DNA from: Desulfofustis glycolicus DSM 9705 | Lineage (GTDB): Bacteria; Desulfobacterota; Desulfobulbia; Desulfobulbales; Desulfocapsaceae | Direction of reading: 5' to 3' | Length of the DNA stretch: 64,000 nt | Assembly: GCF_900130015.1 (NCBI RefSeq) | Contig: NZ_FQXS01000007.1 | Span: 62,001 to 126,000, forward strand | Part shown: one piece after another, positions 8,604 to 18,056 of the stretch | Numbering within the stretch: position 1 is the first letter of the stretch | Layout: every line of letters starts with the position of its first letter | Position numbers and translations under genes: made by a program | The notes under the pieces: generated by a model | Database searches by the model: none | What the model was told of the DNA's origin: nothing | The model's input: only the letters and a program-made list of their open reading frames with translations

Positions 8604-9611
8604 ATGGGTCATGAAATTGATTTCAGCGAGGTCAGCAGATTTTGCGTCGGCCATGCCGATGATCTCCAGGCGGCCACCGGCTGTACGGTGGTACTGTGCG
8701 AGGGAGGCGCTACCGCCGGCGTTGATGTTCGCGGTGGGGCGCCGGGTACCCGCGAGACCGATCTGCTCAAACCGGAAAATCTCGTCCAGCAGGTGCATGG
8801 GGTGCTGCTTACCGGCGGCAGCGCCTTCGGCCTTGCCGCGGCGGCCGGTGTCATGGAGTTTCTCGAGGATCGCTCTGTCGGTTTTGATGTCGGTGTCACC
8901 CGGGTGCCCATCGTCTGCGGCGCCGCTCTGTTCGACCTGACGATCGGCGATCATCGGATCCGGCCCGATCGGGACATGGGGCGGCAGGCCTGTCGCGCCG
9001 CCGGTGCCGGGATTGTCGAGCAGGGCTGTGTCGGGGCCGGGGCCGGAGCGACGGTCGGTAAGATACGGGGCATGGAGCGGGCCATGAAAAGCGGCATCGG
9101 CGCTGCCGCGATGGCCGTTGGCGCCTTGCGTATCGGGGCATTGGTGGCGGTGAACTGTCTCGGCGACGTGATCGATCCACAGACGGGTCGCACGCTTGCC
9201 GGACTGCTCGACGAGGATCGGCGCAGTCTTGCTGATACCGAAGCGGTGATGCTCGCCGGAGCCACCAATCCGACCAACCTGTTCACCGCCAACACGACCA
9301 TCGGCGTGGTCGCCACCAACGGCTCGTTTAGCAAGGCGCAGTTGACCAAGATGGCCTCAATGGCCCAGAACGGCCTGGCTCGGACGTTGCGGCCGGCCCA
9401 TTCAATGTTTGACGGCGATACGTTATTTGCGCTGTCTACCGGAGATGTTGCGGCCGACCTCAGCGCGGTCGGCATGCTCGCGGCCCGGGTGGTCGAGCGG
9501 GCGGTGATTGCCGCAGTTGTCCGGGCGACATCGTTGTGCGGTCTGCCGTGCCATGCGGATATTGACGGAGCCGACTTGTCGTCTCGACATGAGCGGCCGG
9601 GACGAGCGTAA
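8604..9611 (+). CDS. P1 family peptidase (S58, DmpA/L-aminopeptidase type)
   Basis: A 335-residue member of the Ntn-type self-processing aminopeptidase family. Typical segments are the N-terminal glycine-rich GCTVVLCEGGATAGVDVRG, LLTGGSAFGLAAAAGVM, and the autoprocessing region NTTIGVVATNG, where the chain is expected to be cut to expose the nucleophile. Substrates vary in this family (D- or L-amino-acid amides, beta-peptides) and are unknown here. The protein has no signal peptide. CobO follows 28 bases downstream, possibly in the same transcript without an obvious functional link. Confidence 0.88.
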   Translation: MGHEIDFSEVSRFCVGHADDLQAATGCTVVLCEGGATAGVDVRGGAPGTRETDLLKPENLVQQVHGVLLTGGSAFGLAAAAGVMEFLEDRSVGFDVGVTRVPIVCGAALFDLTIGDHRIRPDRDMGRQACRAAGAGIVEQGCVGAGAGATVGKIRGMERAMKSGIGAAAMAVGALRIGALVAVNCLGDVIDPQTGRTLAGLLDEDRRSLADTEAVMLAGATNPTNLFTANTTIGVVATNGSFSKAQLTKMASMAQNGLARTLRPAHSMFDGDTLFALSTGDVAADLSAVGMLAARVVERAVIAAVVRATSLCGLPCHADIDGADLSSRHERPGRA

Positions 9612-9638
9612 ACGACCGGATTACCAGCGAGGGGCTTT

Positions 9639-10196
9639 ATGGAAATAACGAAATTGACGCCGAAACAGCGCCGCGGCCTGGTGGTGGTGTTGACCGGCTA
9701 CGGCAAGGGCAAGACGACCAGTGCCATGGGCATGGTGTTGCGGGCGGTCGGGCACGGTATGCGGGTCTGCGTGATCCAGTTCATGAAGGGCGATCTCTAT
9801 ACGGGCGAGTGGGACGGCGTCAAACTCCTCGGCGACCAGGTTGAGTTGCATGTCACCGGCAAGGGATTCTGCGGAATTCAGGGCAATCCTTTTCCACATG
9901 CCGAACATCGCCGCAACGCTCAGGATGCGATCGACCTGGCGCTTGCGAAGATGAAATCGAACCGATTCGATCTACTGGTTCTGGATGAAATCAACAACGC
10001 TGTTCATCTTCGGCTGGTCGATAGCGACCAGGTGCTGACCCTTCTTGCTCAGCGGCCCGAGCGGCTGCACCTGGTTTTGACCGGCCGGGACGCCCACGAC
10101 GACGTTGTAGCGCAGGCCGATACGGTGAGTCGGGTTGACGAGATCAAACACGCATATCGCCGCGATATCGAACCGCAGCCGGGGATCGATTACTGA
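9639..10196 (+). CDS. cobO: cob(I)yrinic acid a,c-diamide adenosyltransferase
   Basis: A 185-residue cytoplasmic enzyme that transfers the 5'-deoxyadenosyl group from ATP to the cobalt of corrinoids, completing adenosylcobalamin synthesis or salvage. The P-loop is GYGKGKTT near residue 20, followed by AMGMVLRAVGHGMRV and the QFMKG motif; the acidic LLVLDEINNAV sits near residue 110. These are diagnostic for the CobA/CobO/BtuR family. No other cobalamin gene is adjacent and no cobalamin riboswitch was seen upstream. Confidence 0.95.
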   Translation: MEITKLTPKQRRGLVVVLTGYGKGKTTSAMGMVLRAVGHGMRVCVIQFMKGDLYTGEWDGVKLLGDQVELHVTGKGFCGIQGNPFPHAEHRRNAQDAIDLALAKMKSNRFDLLVLDEINNAVHLRLVDSDQVLTLLAQRPERLHLVLTGRDAHDDVVAQADTVSRVDEIKHAYRRDIEPQPGIDY

Positions 10197-10207
10197 TCAG
10201 GCCCCCA

Positions 10208-11098
10208 TCAGAGTGGCCGAGGCCGTCTCTGGCTGAGGTAGACGCCGAAAAGGACGAGCATCGAGGCGAAGTATTGCGCCAGAGTGAAGCGTTCGCCAAG
10301 AACGATGAAGCCGAGGACCACCGCAATGACCGGGATCAAATTGACGTAGGCCGACGCCTGGCTGGCCGGAATCATGCTGACGCCGTAGTTGAAGAGCAGG
10401 TAGGCGCCCAGGGTGACGAAGCTGCCGAGGTAAAAAACGGCCAGCGCCGGCAGCGGGTGGAATTCGCGGGGCAGGTTGGTTTCCGGCGAGGCGAGGAAGA
10501 GGGCGAAAAAGACGGCTCCCACCCAGCACTGCACGGCGGTCAGGAAAAAAGGCGAATAGCGGGCGCTGAGATGTTTCAGCGACAAGGTATAGCCGGCGGC
10601 GGCGACCATTGCCATGAACTCGAGGAAATTGCCGAGCAACGGCTGCGGCGCGTCGGCCGAGGAGTCGGCGGCCAGGCTGAGCCAGCAGGTACCGGTAATG
10701 GCGACGGCAAAGCCGGTCATGGTCTGACGGGTAACGGTTTCTTTAAGAAAGACCTTGGCGCCGAAAGCGACCAGCAGCGGCAGCATGGCGGTGATCAGCC
10801 CGGCCTGGGAGGCCGAGGTCAGCTGCAGGGCCTTGGCCTCGAAGATGAAGTAGATGCACGGCTCGCAGATTGCCATGAATAAAAGATACTTGCCGTCGCC
10901 CGGGCGGTAGACGATCGAACGTAGTTTGCCGATCAGAAAGAGAAAACAGAAACTCCCGACGAGCATGCGGCCCCAGATGACCAGCATCGGGTCGTAGCCC
11001 GTGAAAGCGATTTTGAGGGCGATGAATGAGCTGGCCCAGAGCAGCATGGCGGTGGACAGGCTGAGGACGGGCAGCCATCTGGCTTGTTGCGGCGACAA
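10208..11098 (-). CDS. EamA/DMT-family transporter
   Basis: A 296-residue inner-membrane protein with about ten transmembrane helices in two EamA repeats, e.g. LSTAMLLWASSFIALKIAF near the N-terminus and a second repeat beginning around LEFMAMVAAAGYTLSLK. Family members export metabolites such as amino acids; the substrate is unknown. The start is the TTG at 11098 because AGGAGA lies seven bases before it. A longer frame reaching 11341 adds 81 low-hydrophobicity residues of non-coding character and was rejected. It converges with cobO, 11 bases away. Confidence 0.88.
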   Translation of the reverse strand: MSPQQARWLPVLSLSTAMLLWASSFIALKIAFTGYDPMLVIWGRMLVGSFCFLFLIGKLRSIVYRPGDGKYLLFMAICEPCIYFIFEAKALQLTSASQAGLITAMLPLLVAFGAKVFLKETVTRQTMTGFAVAITGTCWLSLAADSSADAPQPLLGNFLEFMAMVAAAGYTLSLKHLSARYSPFFLTAVQCWVGAVFFALFLASPETNLPREFHPLPALAVFYLGSFVTLGAYLLFNYGVSMIPASQASAYVNLIPVIAVVLGFIVLGERFTLAQYFASMLVLFGVYLSQRRPRPL

Positions 11099-11491
11099 TG
11101 CGGGTCTCCTGTTAGCGGCGAATCGGCCGAAAATGCCTGACGGCGAAATGGCCGGGGCGAGGCCGGTGAATGTAGCACGGCGGGGAGAGAATTGCCAGTC
11201 TTGCCGGATACCGGGCTCTGCTTTTTCGGCTGCCACGGCGTGCGTGACAGCATGGCTGACGGATTGACCAAAGAAGGTAAGGATGATTGCGGATTGTGCA
11301 GGAGTCGGCCGACAATAATGATGAGGACGGCAGCATAGCACTTGACAGCGGTAACTGAAAACCGCTAGAAAGAAGGAGCTGCGGGCAGGTCGGCGGAAAG
11401 CGCCGGCCCGGCCGATAGCTTGCAGGACCTATATCGGGAAGGCGTGGTACCGGGAGTGTTTCTCTCCAAACCTGAATCTGGGAGGTCGAAC
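11099..11491. other. 393-base divergent promoter region
   Basis: This gap lies between the EamA transporter and the phn-type operon. It holds the promoter-like sequence at 11342-11371 described separately. A GC-rich inverted region around 11390-11415 follows it and may fold in the leader of the binding-protein mRNA. No small gene was recognised. Confidence 0.4.
11342..11371 (+). promoter_or_regulatory. putative sigma-70 promoter with internal dyad for the phn-type operon
   Basis: TTGACA (11342-11347) and TAGAAA (11366-11371) are separated by 18 bases. The spacer holds an inverted repeat, AGCGGT (11347-11352) and ACCGCT (11361-11366), placed where a repressor would block RNA polymerase. No PHO-box-like tandem repeat is evident. 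The regulator is unknown. Confidence 0.45.
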
Positions 11492-12496
11492 ATGGTGAAG
11501 AAGATGCTGGCGGGCGTGATTGCGGGCTTCATGATGACGGGCGTGGCGTTAGCTGACGACTGCACGAATCGTGGCACCCTCGATGAAATGTATTGCGACG
11601 AGAACAACGATCTCGTTGCCGATCAGCCAAAAGACCCGAATGACTGGAAAGACCCGGACACCCTGGTTTTTACCTATACCCCGGTCGAGGATCCGGCGGT
11701 CTATAAAGATGCTTTTGCCGATTTCCAAGAGTATCTGGCCGAACAGACGGGCAAGAAAGTCATCTACTATACCGTGCAGTCGAACTCGGCGGAAGTGGAG
11801 GCGATGCGTTCCGGTCGCCTGCACATCGCTGGTTTCTCCACCGGGCCGACCGGTTTTGCCGTCAACCTCGCCGGCTATGTTCCGATCGCCGTCAAGGGGT
11901 ACGAAGATTCCTTCCAGGGCTACAACCTGATTGTCGTTACCAAGAAAGACAGCGATATTAATTCACTTGAAGATTTGAAAGGAAAGAATGTCGCTCATAC
12001 CTCGGCCTCATCCAACTCCGGGAACCTCGCACCCCGAGCCCTTTTCCCGAAGCATGGCATCGTTCCCGATCAGGATTACACGGTCATGTACTCCGGTAAG
12101 CACGATCAGTCAGTTCTCGGCGTCGCCCACGGTGATTACGATGCCGCGCCGGTCGCTTCGGATGTCTTTGAACGGATGGCTGAAGCGGGTCGGATCAACA
12201 AAGACGATTTCAAGATCGTCTTCACCAGTCCGAGATTCCCGACTTCTTCCTTCGGCTACGCCCATAACCTGCATCCCGATCTGGTCAAGAAGATCGTCGA
12301 TGCGTTCTACGCCTATCGTTTTCCGCCGGACATGCAGGAAACCTTCGGTGGTGCCGACCGTTTCTTCCCGGTCACCTACCTGAAAGACTGGGAGGTTATC
12401 CGTGACATCGCTGCTGCGACCGGGACGTCCTACAATCAGGACGGTTTGAAAAAGATGATCGAGAAAGAAGCCGCCGACAAAGCGAAAAAGAAATAG
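11492..12496 (+). CDS. phnD: phosphate/phosphite/phosphonate ABC transporter substrate-binding protein
   Basis: A 334-residue periplasmic binding protein. A clean signal peptide (MVKKMLAGVIAGFMMTGVALADD) starts at 11492 with GGGAGG just upstream. The body has PhnD-family features: ANT-type phosphono-ligand loops such as GRLHIAGFSTGPTGFAV, KGKNVAHTSASSNSGNLAPR and VAHGDYDAAPVASDVF. PhnD-like proteins bind phosphonates, phosphite or phosphate. No C-P lyase, ptxD or htx gene is in the window, so the true ligand is open. It is first in a four-gene importer operon and is followed by a strong hairpin that may raise its expression over the permeases. Confidence 0.9.
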   Translation: MVKKMLAGVIAGFMMTGVALADDCTNRGTLDEMYCDENNDLVADQPKDPNDWKDPDTLVFTYTPVEDPAVYKDAFADFQEYLAEQTGKKVIYYTVQSNSAEVEAMRSGRLHIAGFSTGPTGFAVNLAGYVPIAVKGYEDSFQGYNLIVVTKKDSDINSLEDLKGKNVAHTSASSNSGNLAPRALFPKHGIVPDQDYTVMYSGKHDQSVLGVAHGDYDAAPVASDVFERMAEAGRINKDDFKIVFTSPRFPTSSFGYAHNLHPDLVKKIVDAFYAYRFPPDMQETFGGADRFFPVTYLKDWEVIRDIAAATGTSYNQDGLKKMIEKEAADKAKKK

Positions 12497-12512
12497 CATC
12501 GATGGTTGGCAA

Positions 12513-12550
12513 GCGCCGGTGCCTTCTTGCTAAGGGTTAGGCACCGGCGC
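12513..12550 (+). promoter_or_regulatory. intercistronic hairpin between phnD and phnC
   Basis: GCGCCGGTGCC (12513-12523) pairs perfectly with GGCACCGGCGC (12540-12550) around a 16-base loop. There is no U-tract, so it is more likely an mRNA-stabilising or partial-termination element that favours the binding-protein message. This is a common arrangement after ABC binding-protein genes. Confidence 0.6.
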
Positions 12551-12594
12551 CGTGCGGGCATTCGGAACAGTAGAACCTCTAGTAACGGTTTTTC

Positions 12595-13389
12595 ATGACA
12601 ACCAGGACAGGCAACGCTCTCGCAGCTCAGCCCGAACGGTCCCTTCGCGTCGAACATCTGGTTAAGGCCTATCAGCCCGGCAAGCCGGTGCTCAACGATA
12701 TCAGCTTCGAGGTGCGAGGCCAAAACAGCGTGGCCATCATCGGACCGTCCGGTACCGGTAAGAGTACGCTGATCAGGTGCGTCAACAAGTTGATTCCACC
12801 AACCTCCGGTGCGGTCTTTGTCAGTGGTGAGAATATCTCTCGTCTGTCCGGCCGGGCCTTGCGTCATGCCCGGCGCAAGATCGGCATGGTGTTCCAGGAG
12901 TTCAACCTCGTCGAGCGGTTGACCGTCATGGAAAACGTGCTCTGCGGTCGACTCGGCTACGTTTCCGTATGGCAGGCCTGGCGTCGGACCTATCCCCAGG
13001 ACGACATCGACCGGGCCTTCGCTCTGCTCGAGTCGATCGGGCTTGCCGATTTTGTCCACCAGCGGGCGGACAGTCTGTCCGGCGGACAGCGGCAGCGGGT
13101 CGGTATCGCCCGGGCGATTATGCAGGAGCCCCACGTACTCCTTGCCGACGAACCGACTTCATCGCTCGATCCGAAGACCAGCGTGGAAATCATGGAGGTG
13201 CTGGTGCAGCTGTCCGAGGTCCATCGGATCCCGTTGATCATCAATATTCACGATGTCGAGTTGGCCAGACGATTCACGTCCCGCATCATCGGTCTGTCGC
13301 AGGGCGGCATCGTCTTTGACGGACCGCCGGCGGAGTTGTCCAACGACCACCTGAAAACTATCTACGGCGGCGAGGCCTGGCTGCAATGA
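12595..13389 (+). CDS. phnC: phosphonate-type ABC transporter ATPase
   Basis: A 264-residue ATP-binding subunit powering uptake by the PhnE permeases. Walker A is GPSGTGKST near residue 57, the ABC signature [13 protein letters not shown] lies near residue 160, and Walker B is [14 protein letters not shown] near residue 180. The insert after [20 protein letters not shown] is characteristic of PhnC. The stop overlaps the next start by four bases (ATGA), so translation is coupled with the permeases. Confidence 0.93.
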   Translation: MTTRTGNALAAQPERSLRVEHLVKAYQPGKPVLNDISFEVRGQNSVAIIGPSGTGKSTLIRCVNKLIPPTSGAVFVSGENISRLSGRALRHARRKIGMVFQEFNLVERLTVMENVLCGRLGYVSVWQAWRRTYPQDDIDRAFALLESIGLADFVHQRADSLSGGQRQRVGIARAIMQEPHVLLADEPTSSLDPKTSVEIMEVLVQLSEVHRIPLIINIHDVELARRFTSRIIGLSQGGIVFDGPPAELSNDHLKTIYGGEAWLQ

Positions 13390-14177
13390 GCGGTGCCGAA
13401 GCTTTTTGCCGGGAGCGGCCGTTCAAGGTCAACTGGCCGGTCCGCTGTGCCTGGTTCGCGGCCATCCTCTATGCGTTGTACGCGGCCAATTATCTCGACG
13501 TTTCCTGGGCCCGCTTCGTCGTCGGTCTCGGTAACGGGGCGACGTTTCTGGCAGAGATGGTGCCGCCCGATTTTTCCCGATGGCAGCTGCTGATCGATAA
13601 CCTGATCGAGACCGTAGAGATCGCCATTATCGCCTCCGCCTTCGGAGTGCTCTTTTCCTTGCCGATCGGCCTGCTCGCCGCCCGCAATCTTTTGCCCTCC
13701 TGGGTCACCTGGCCGGCCCGGACCTTTATTGCGCTCTGCCGCTCGTTTCACCCGGTCATTTTTGCGATCCTGTTCGTCAAGGCGGTCGGCTTCGGTCCAC
13801 TGGCCGGCATCCTGACCCTGGTGTTTGCCTCCATCGGATTTATCGGCAAACTTTTTGCCGAGGCCATCGAGGAGATTTCGCTCAAACCGGTCGAGGCCCT
13901 GCGCGCCTCGGGCGCGCCGTTCATCAGCGTCATCATCTACGCGGTCCTGCCGCAGGTACTCAATCGCTTTATCGGCTTTGCGTCTTACCAGTTCGACGCC
14001 AACCTGCGTAACTCGACGATGGTCGGAATCGTTGGCGCCGGCGGTATCGGCGGCACGATGTTTGCCGCTTTTCAGCGCTTCGACTACGATTTCCTGGCAG
14101 CCATCCTGCTCTCCATCATCGGGCTGGTGATGTTGTCCGAGTTCATCTCGATACGGATCAAGCGGGTGTTTCAGTGA
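13386..14177 (+). CDS. phnE: phosphonate-type ABC transporter permease (first copy)
   Basis: A 263-residue inner-membrane permease with about six helices and the BPD_transp_1 fold. The EAA-like coupling segment is [22 protein letters not shown] (about 157-178), and [15 protein letters not shown] near the end is typical of PhnE. It overlaps phnC at its start and the second permease at its end. Two PhnE-type permeases presumably form a heterodimer, as in several phosphonate and phosphite importers. Confidence 0.92.
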   Translation: MSGAEAFCRERPFKVNWPVRCAWFAAILYALYAANYLDVSWARFVVGLGNGATFLAEMVPPDFSRWQLLIDNLIETVEIAIIASAFGVLFSLPIGLLAARNLLPSWVTWPARTFIALCRSFHPVIFAILFVKAVGFGPLAGILTLVFASIGFIGKLFAEAIEEISLKPVEALRASGAPFISVIIYAVLPQVLNRFIGFASYQFDANLRNSTMVGIVGAGGIGGTMFAAFQRFDYDFLAAILLSIIGLVMLSEFISIRIKRVFQ

Positions 14178-14974
14178 CGACGGCAGACCACTATCGCTGG
14201 CAGCGCTTCACTCCTCGCGAACGACTGGCCCGTTTTGCCGTCTTTCTCGGGTTCGCAGTCGCCCTGGCGGCATCGATGCGGACAGTCGAGGTGATTCCCG
14301 AATTTCTCTACGATGCCCCAACCCAGGTTCTCGACCTGTTCAAACGGATGTGGCCGATCGAATACAGCTACTATCCGGAGGGAGTTCATCACGCGTTGGT
14401 GGAGACGTTGCATATCGCCTCGCTCGGCACTTTGCTGGCCATTGTCATGGCTATCCCGGTAGGGATCCTCGGGGCAAGCAACATCGTCCGGGTGCCGGCG
14501 CTGAACTGGCTGGCCAAGCTGATTCTGGTGTCGTCGCGGTCGGTGAACACCCTCGTCTGGGCGCTGCTCTTCGTCGCGGTGTTCGGTCCCGGAGCGCTGG
14601 CCGGCACGATCTGTATCGCCTTTCGTTCCATCGGCTTTGTCGGCAAGTTGTTTGCCGAGGCCCTCGAGGAATGCGATCCCGGACCGATCGAAGCCCTTAC
14701 CGCTGCCGGCGCCCCGTGGCCGAGCGTCTTTCTCAAGGGATTCTGGCCCCAGGCAGCGCCGGCCTTCTGGGGGATCGCGCTGTTTCGTTGGGATATCAAC
14801 GTCCGGGAATCGGCGGTGATCGGGCTGGTTGGCGCCGGCGGCATCGGCATGGTGCTCGATACCGCGATGAACCTGTTTCACTGGGACCGGGTCGCCCTGG
14901 TTCTGCTCAGTATTTTTTCGGTGGTCATTATCGCCGAACTGGTGGTCACCAATATCCGTAAACGGATAATCTAA
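14174..14974 (+). CDS. phnE: phosphonate-type ABC transporter permease (second copy)
   Basis: A 266-residue membrane protein paralogous to the preceding gene, starting at a GTG that overlaps its stop by four bases. The coupling segment is FAEALEECDPGPIEALTAAG and the terminal signature is VIGLVGAGGIGMVLD. It is the last gene of the importer operon and converges with the HAD phosphatase. A weak inverted repeat follows the stop, but no clear terminator. Confidence 0.92.
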   Translation: MTTADHYRWQRFTPRERLARFAVFLGFAVALAASMRTVEVIPEFLYDAPTQVLDLFKRMWPIEYSYYPEGVHHALVETLHIASLGTLLAIVMAIPVGILGASNIVRVPALNWLAKLILVSSRSVNTLVWALLFVAVFGPGALAGTICIAFRSIGFVGKLFAEALEECDPGPIEALTAAGAPWPSVFLKGFWPQAAPAFWGIALFRWDINVRESAVIGLVGAGGIGMVLDTAMNLFHWDRVALVLLSIFSVVIIAELVVTNIRKRII

Positions 14975-15017
14975 TCCAACGGCGGAATAGGTTTAGACTA
15001 TCCTCCGCTGACTATCC

Positions 15018-15809
15018 TCAGCGATCAAGCAGAATCGCCGCCAATTCGGCAAAACCGAGTCCCCCCTCGCTATCGGTCACCCAGGCGGGCCGGTGCGTCA
15101 ATTCGTCGAGCCACGGCCGGATGTTGGCAACACCCACCGAGTTCGGGAAAAAGCCGAACATCGGCGTGTCGTTTGGTGAATCACCGGCGTAGACGAAGGT
15201 TTCCCGCTGGCTGGCAACATCGATGGCCAATGACTCCATGAACAGCCGTTTGGTCATGGTCAACTTGTCGTAGCTGCCGAACCAGCCGTTGACGTGGATC
15301 GAACTGATCTTGGCCGTGGCCCCGGCCGCTTCGAACAATGCAACGATACGATCGACGGCGGTCCGCGCCAGCGGTACCACATCCTCGCAGAAATCAATGG
15401 CCAGATCCGCTTCCCGATAACCTTGGTCGGCGGAGACCCGGCACCCCGGCACCGACCGGAGAATATCGTCTTGCAACTGCTTCAGACGGTGCTGGTTGTT
15501 ACGGCGTGACTCTTCGTCGCAGGCATAGCTGCGCATCATTTCCCTCCGGGCCTCATCGTAGCGGAAATAAAAGGCGCCGTTCTCGCCAACCACTGCAAAT
15601 ACCGGCCACATCCTGGCGATGTGGTCACACCAGCCGGCGGGCCGGCCGGTAATCGGCACGACCCTGATGCCGGCGGTCTGCAAATCTTCCAAGGCCTGAT
15701 AAGCAGCGGCCGGCAATTTGCCGTGCAGGGTCAGCGTGTCGTCGATATCGGTGAGCACGAACCTGATCTGCCGGCGGATCGACCGCGGCATGTCGCAAAA
15801 TGGTTTCAT
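15018..15809 (-). CDS. HAD-IIB family phosphatase
   Basis: A 263-residue cytoplasmic hydrolase. Motif I is RFVLTDIDDTLTLHG near residue 17, motif II is VPITGRP, followed by GENGAFYF, and motif IV is VYAGDSPNDTPMF. This is the Cof-like class IIB pattern of mannosyl-3-phosphoglycerate, sucrose-phosphate and related phosphatases. The start at 15809 is preceded by an AAGGA ribosome site. A frame reaching 15998 adds low-complexity Arg/Pro-rich sequence and was rejected. The substrate is unknown. Convergence with the phn-type importer does not by itself imply a link. Confidence 0.82.
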   Translation of the reverse strand: MKPFCDMPRSIRRQIRFVLTDIDDTLTLHGKLPAAAYQALEDLQTAGIRVVPITGRPAGWCDHIARMWPVFAVVGENGAFYFRYDEARREMMRSYACDEESRRNNQHRLKQLQDDILRSVPGCRVSADQGYREADLAIDFCEDVVPLARTAVDRIVALFEAAGATAKISSIHVNGWFGSYDKLTMTKRLFMESLAIDVASQRETFVYAGDSPNDTPMFGFFPNSVGVANIRPWLDELTHRPAWVTDSEGGLGFAELAAILLDR

Positions 15810-16261
15810 CGATGATCCTTGCCGGGGTGGACCCGGCCGCCATGCTTCTTGTTTCGCCGTCCCCCTGCCTGATGCCGGGGCGCCGGGGACTGGGCGAAGC
15901 CGGGAGCAGAAGGCCCGCCGAAGAGCCACCTTACCACCCGGCGCCGATCTCTGCCAGATACAAGCGGAGGTAGGGGCAGTCGGACAGGGGAGCGGCAAGT
16001 CGACATTACTGCAGTTAATCTACCAGGAACGGGCGGCCAGGGAGTTGTCGACCGGATCCAGAGTGTTCGTTGGGGATAACGGTCAACCGCTGGTCGTGTC
16101 GGCGGCCTAACCGTTGGCGGCGGGAGAGGAGAGTGGGTGATCGTGGTGTTGTCTCCGGCATAACCGGCGAGCCCGGGGGAACTGATTTTCAGATAAACCA
16201 CCATGATGGGACGTCACTGCGAAGCATGAAAATTATTGCCACGACCGGCAGGACTGGTTGC

Positions 16262-16354
16262 CCCTCCCTCAGGCTGCGAACGTTCTTTTCCGCACCCTTT
16301 CGAGCCTGATTCTCCGCCCTGCCGGGACTCCGCAAGGCAGCCTGCAGGATTGCC
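16262..16354 (-). repeat. GC-rich hairpin repeat, copy 1
   Basis: Read on the minus strand, this 90-base stretch aligns with 58407-58496 on the plus strand. They share GGAGAATCAGGC exactly and the order AGGCTGC, GCCCGGC-like block, GGAGAATCAGGC, AGGGTGCGGA-like block, CGCAGCC. The 3' part folds as a hairpin in both. It does not encode a protein. The two copies have diverged, as expected of an old REP-like family. Confidence 0.5.
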
Positions 16355-16514
16355 AACCTGTCCGATAGAACGATTTATTACATATAAAAATGGTAAAGGA
16401 ATATCGGAAACCGTGCCGAGTGAAGAAATCGATCGGCAATCGTTCGAATTGTATGGAAAAAGTAACAGAAAAACAGTTGCCTTGCCGAGTATGATCGACT
16501 AGGGTAGAAAACCT

Positions 16515-16530
16515 GGACAGGCGCCTGTCC
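16515..16530. promoter_or_regulatory. perfect 16-bp palindrome upstream of the symporter
   Basis: GGACAGGCGCCTGTCC is a perfect dyad located 66 bases before the symporter start. A dimeric regulator could bind it as an operator, or it may be a small RNA hairpin in the leader. No matching copy was noticed elsewhere in the window. Confidence 0.35.
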
Positions 16531-16596
16531 GGAGGGGTTGTGGCGTGTGAGTGTATCGGCAGTATGACTTTTTCCGAGCAATGAGAAGGAGGGGTT

Positions 16597-17913
16597 ATGG
16601 AATTACTCAATTCGATTAGCGGTCTGGTATGGGGTCCACCGATGCTCATTTTACTGGTTGGCACCGGAATTTTTCTCACTATCAGACTGCGCGGGCTGCA
16701 GTTCACCAAGCTACTCTATGCCCACAAGCTGATTTTCACCAGCGACAAGAAGAGCGAGGGAGATATCTCCCACTACCAGGCGCTGACTACAGCCCTGGCG
16801 GCGACCATCGGTACCGGTAATATCGCCGGTGTGGCCACGGCCATTTTCCTCGGTGGTCCGGGAGCGGTCTTCTGGATGTGGATGACCGGACTGGTCGGTA
16901 TGGCAACCAAGTATTCCGAGGCCATTCTGGCAGTCAAGTACCGGGTCACCGACAGCCGCGGCGAGATGTGCGGCGGCCCGATGTACTATATCGAGAAGGG
17001 GATGGGTTGGAAATGGCTTGGTGTCCTCTTTGCCATTTTTGGTGCCGTTGCAGCCTTTGGTATCGGCAACATGGTCCAGTCCAACTCGGTCGCCGACGCG
17101 GTTTCCACCTCCTTTTCCATTCCTCCGATGGTAACTGGTATTGTCCTGGCGGTGTTGACTGCCCTGGTTATCCTCGGCGGGATCAAGTCCATCGGCCGGG
17201 TCACCGCGCTTCTCGTACCGTTCATGGCGGCGATTTATACGATCGGCGGATTGGTCATTATCTTTATTAATTTTGCCGAAGTCCCGACTGCGCTTGCTTC
17301 CATCTTTTCATCAGCCTTCGGCGGCGAGGCAGCCTTCGGTGGTGCCGTCGGTGCCGCGATTCGCTACGGCGTGGCCCGGGGTGTTTTCTCCAACGAAGCC
17401 GGCCTCGGTAGTGCGCCGATCGCCGCTGCCGCCGCACGCACCGACTATCCCGGTCGTCAGGCGCTGGTCAGCATGACCCAGACCTTTATCGACACCATTG
17501 TCGTCTGTTCGATCACCGCCCTGGCCATCCTGACCAGTGGTGCGCTTGCCACCGGTGAAACAGGGGCGGCCCTGACCACCACAGCTTTTAACGTCGGCTT
17601 GCCGGGCAAAGGCGGCATCATCGTCGCCGTAGGCATTATTTTGTTCGCTTACTCGACGATTCTCGGCTGGTGCTACTACGGCGAGAAATGTATGGAATAC
17701 CTGTTCTCCGAAAAAGCGGTTATTTACTATCGCGTCGCCTTCGTCGCCTTCGTCTTTGTCGGCGCGGTGGCCAAACTCGATTTCGTCTGGACCTTTTCCG
17801 ACGTGATGAACGGTCTGATGGCGGTTCCCAACTTGATCGGCCTGCTGGCCTTGAGTGGGGTGGTCGTTGCTGAGACCAAGCGATTCCTGGACAACACTAA
17901 GGGTGAGCGGTAA
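16597..17913 (+). CDS. sodium:alanine symporter family protein (AGCS)
   Basis: A 438-residue inner-membrane transporter with about ten helices that imports alanine or glycine with sodium. Family features include [19 protein letters not shown] near residue 68, [23 protein letters not shown], and the segment [20 protein letters not shown] near residue 262, diagnostic for AlsT/DagA proteins. GGAGGGG sits correctly before the ATG. A terminator follows the gene. No glycine riboswitch fold was recognised upstream. Confidence 0.93.
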   Translation: MELLNSISGLVWGPPMLILLVGTGIFLTIRLRGLQFTKLLYAHKLIFTSDKKSEGDISHYQALTTALAATIGTGNIAGVATAIFLGGPGAVFWMWMTGLVGMATKYSEAILAVKYRVTDSRGEMCGGPMYYIEKGMGWKWLGVLFAIFGAVAAFGIGNMVQSNSVADAVSTSFSIPPMVTGIVLAVLTALVILGGIKSIGRVTALLVPFMAAIYTIGGLVIIFINFAEVPTALASIFSSAFGGEAAFGGAVGAAIRYGVARGVFSNEAGLGSAPIAAAAARTDYPGRQALVSMTQTFIDTIVVCSITALAILTSGALATGETGAALTTTAFNVGLPGKGGIIVAVGIILFAYSTILGWCYYGEKCMEYLFSEKAVIYYRVAFVAFVFVGAVAKLDFVWTFSDVMNGLMAVPNLIGLLALSGVVVAETKRFLDNTKGER

Positions 17914-18003
17914 GAGCGTCAAGCAAACGATAGCCTTACCGTAGTTTTATAGGGACGGGAGACTGGTAACGATGGGATTGCCGTCTCCCGCCTGGTTTGA
18001 GGC

Positions 18004-18049
18004 AAGACCCCCGAAGAAACCCTTGCGTTTTTTCCGGGGGTCTTTTTTT
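18004..18049 (+). terminator. rho-independent terminator after the symporter
   Basis: AAGACCCCCG (18004-18013) pairs with CGGGGGTCTT (18035-18044) and is followed directly by a run of T. A smaller hairpin (GGGAGAC with GTCTCCC) precedes it around 17955-17992. It terminates the plus-strand symporter message. On the opposite strand no T-run follows, so it does not serve the TSUP gene. Confidence 0.85.
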
Positions 18050-18056
18050 GTGGAGT

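Larger units (their letters stand above)
15810..16596. other. 787-base non-coding region
   Basis: No convincing gene is visible between the HAD phosphatase and the symporter. The region holds the GC-rich repeat copy at 16262-16354 and a perfect 16-bp palindrome at 16515-16530. Around 15980-16110 a short plus-strand frame contains GQGSGKST, resembling a P-loop, but with no accompanying ATPase motifs. The 3' half is less GC-rich and should carry the symporter promoter. Confidence 0.5.

Noticed and set aside
11492-14974. A phosphonate C-P lyase pathway
   Set aside because: Only importer genes are present; no phnGHIJKLM, phnX or ptxD, so catabolism cannot be claimed.
15980-16110. GQGSGKST resembling a P-loop in a plus-strand frame
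   Set aside because: No Walker B, signature or fold context, no start with ribosome site, and most of the frame is antisense to the HAD gene. Likely chance.
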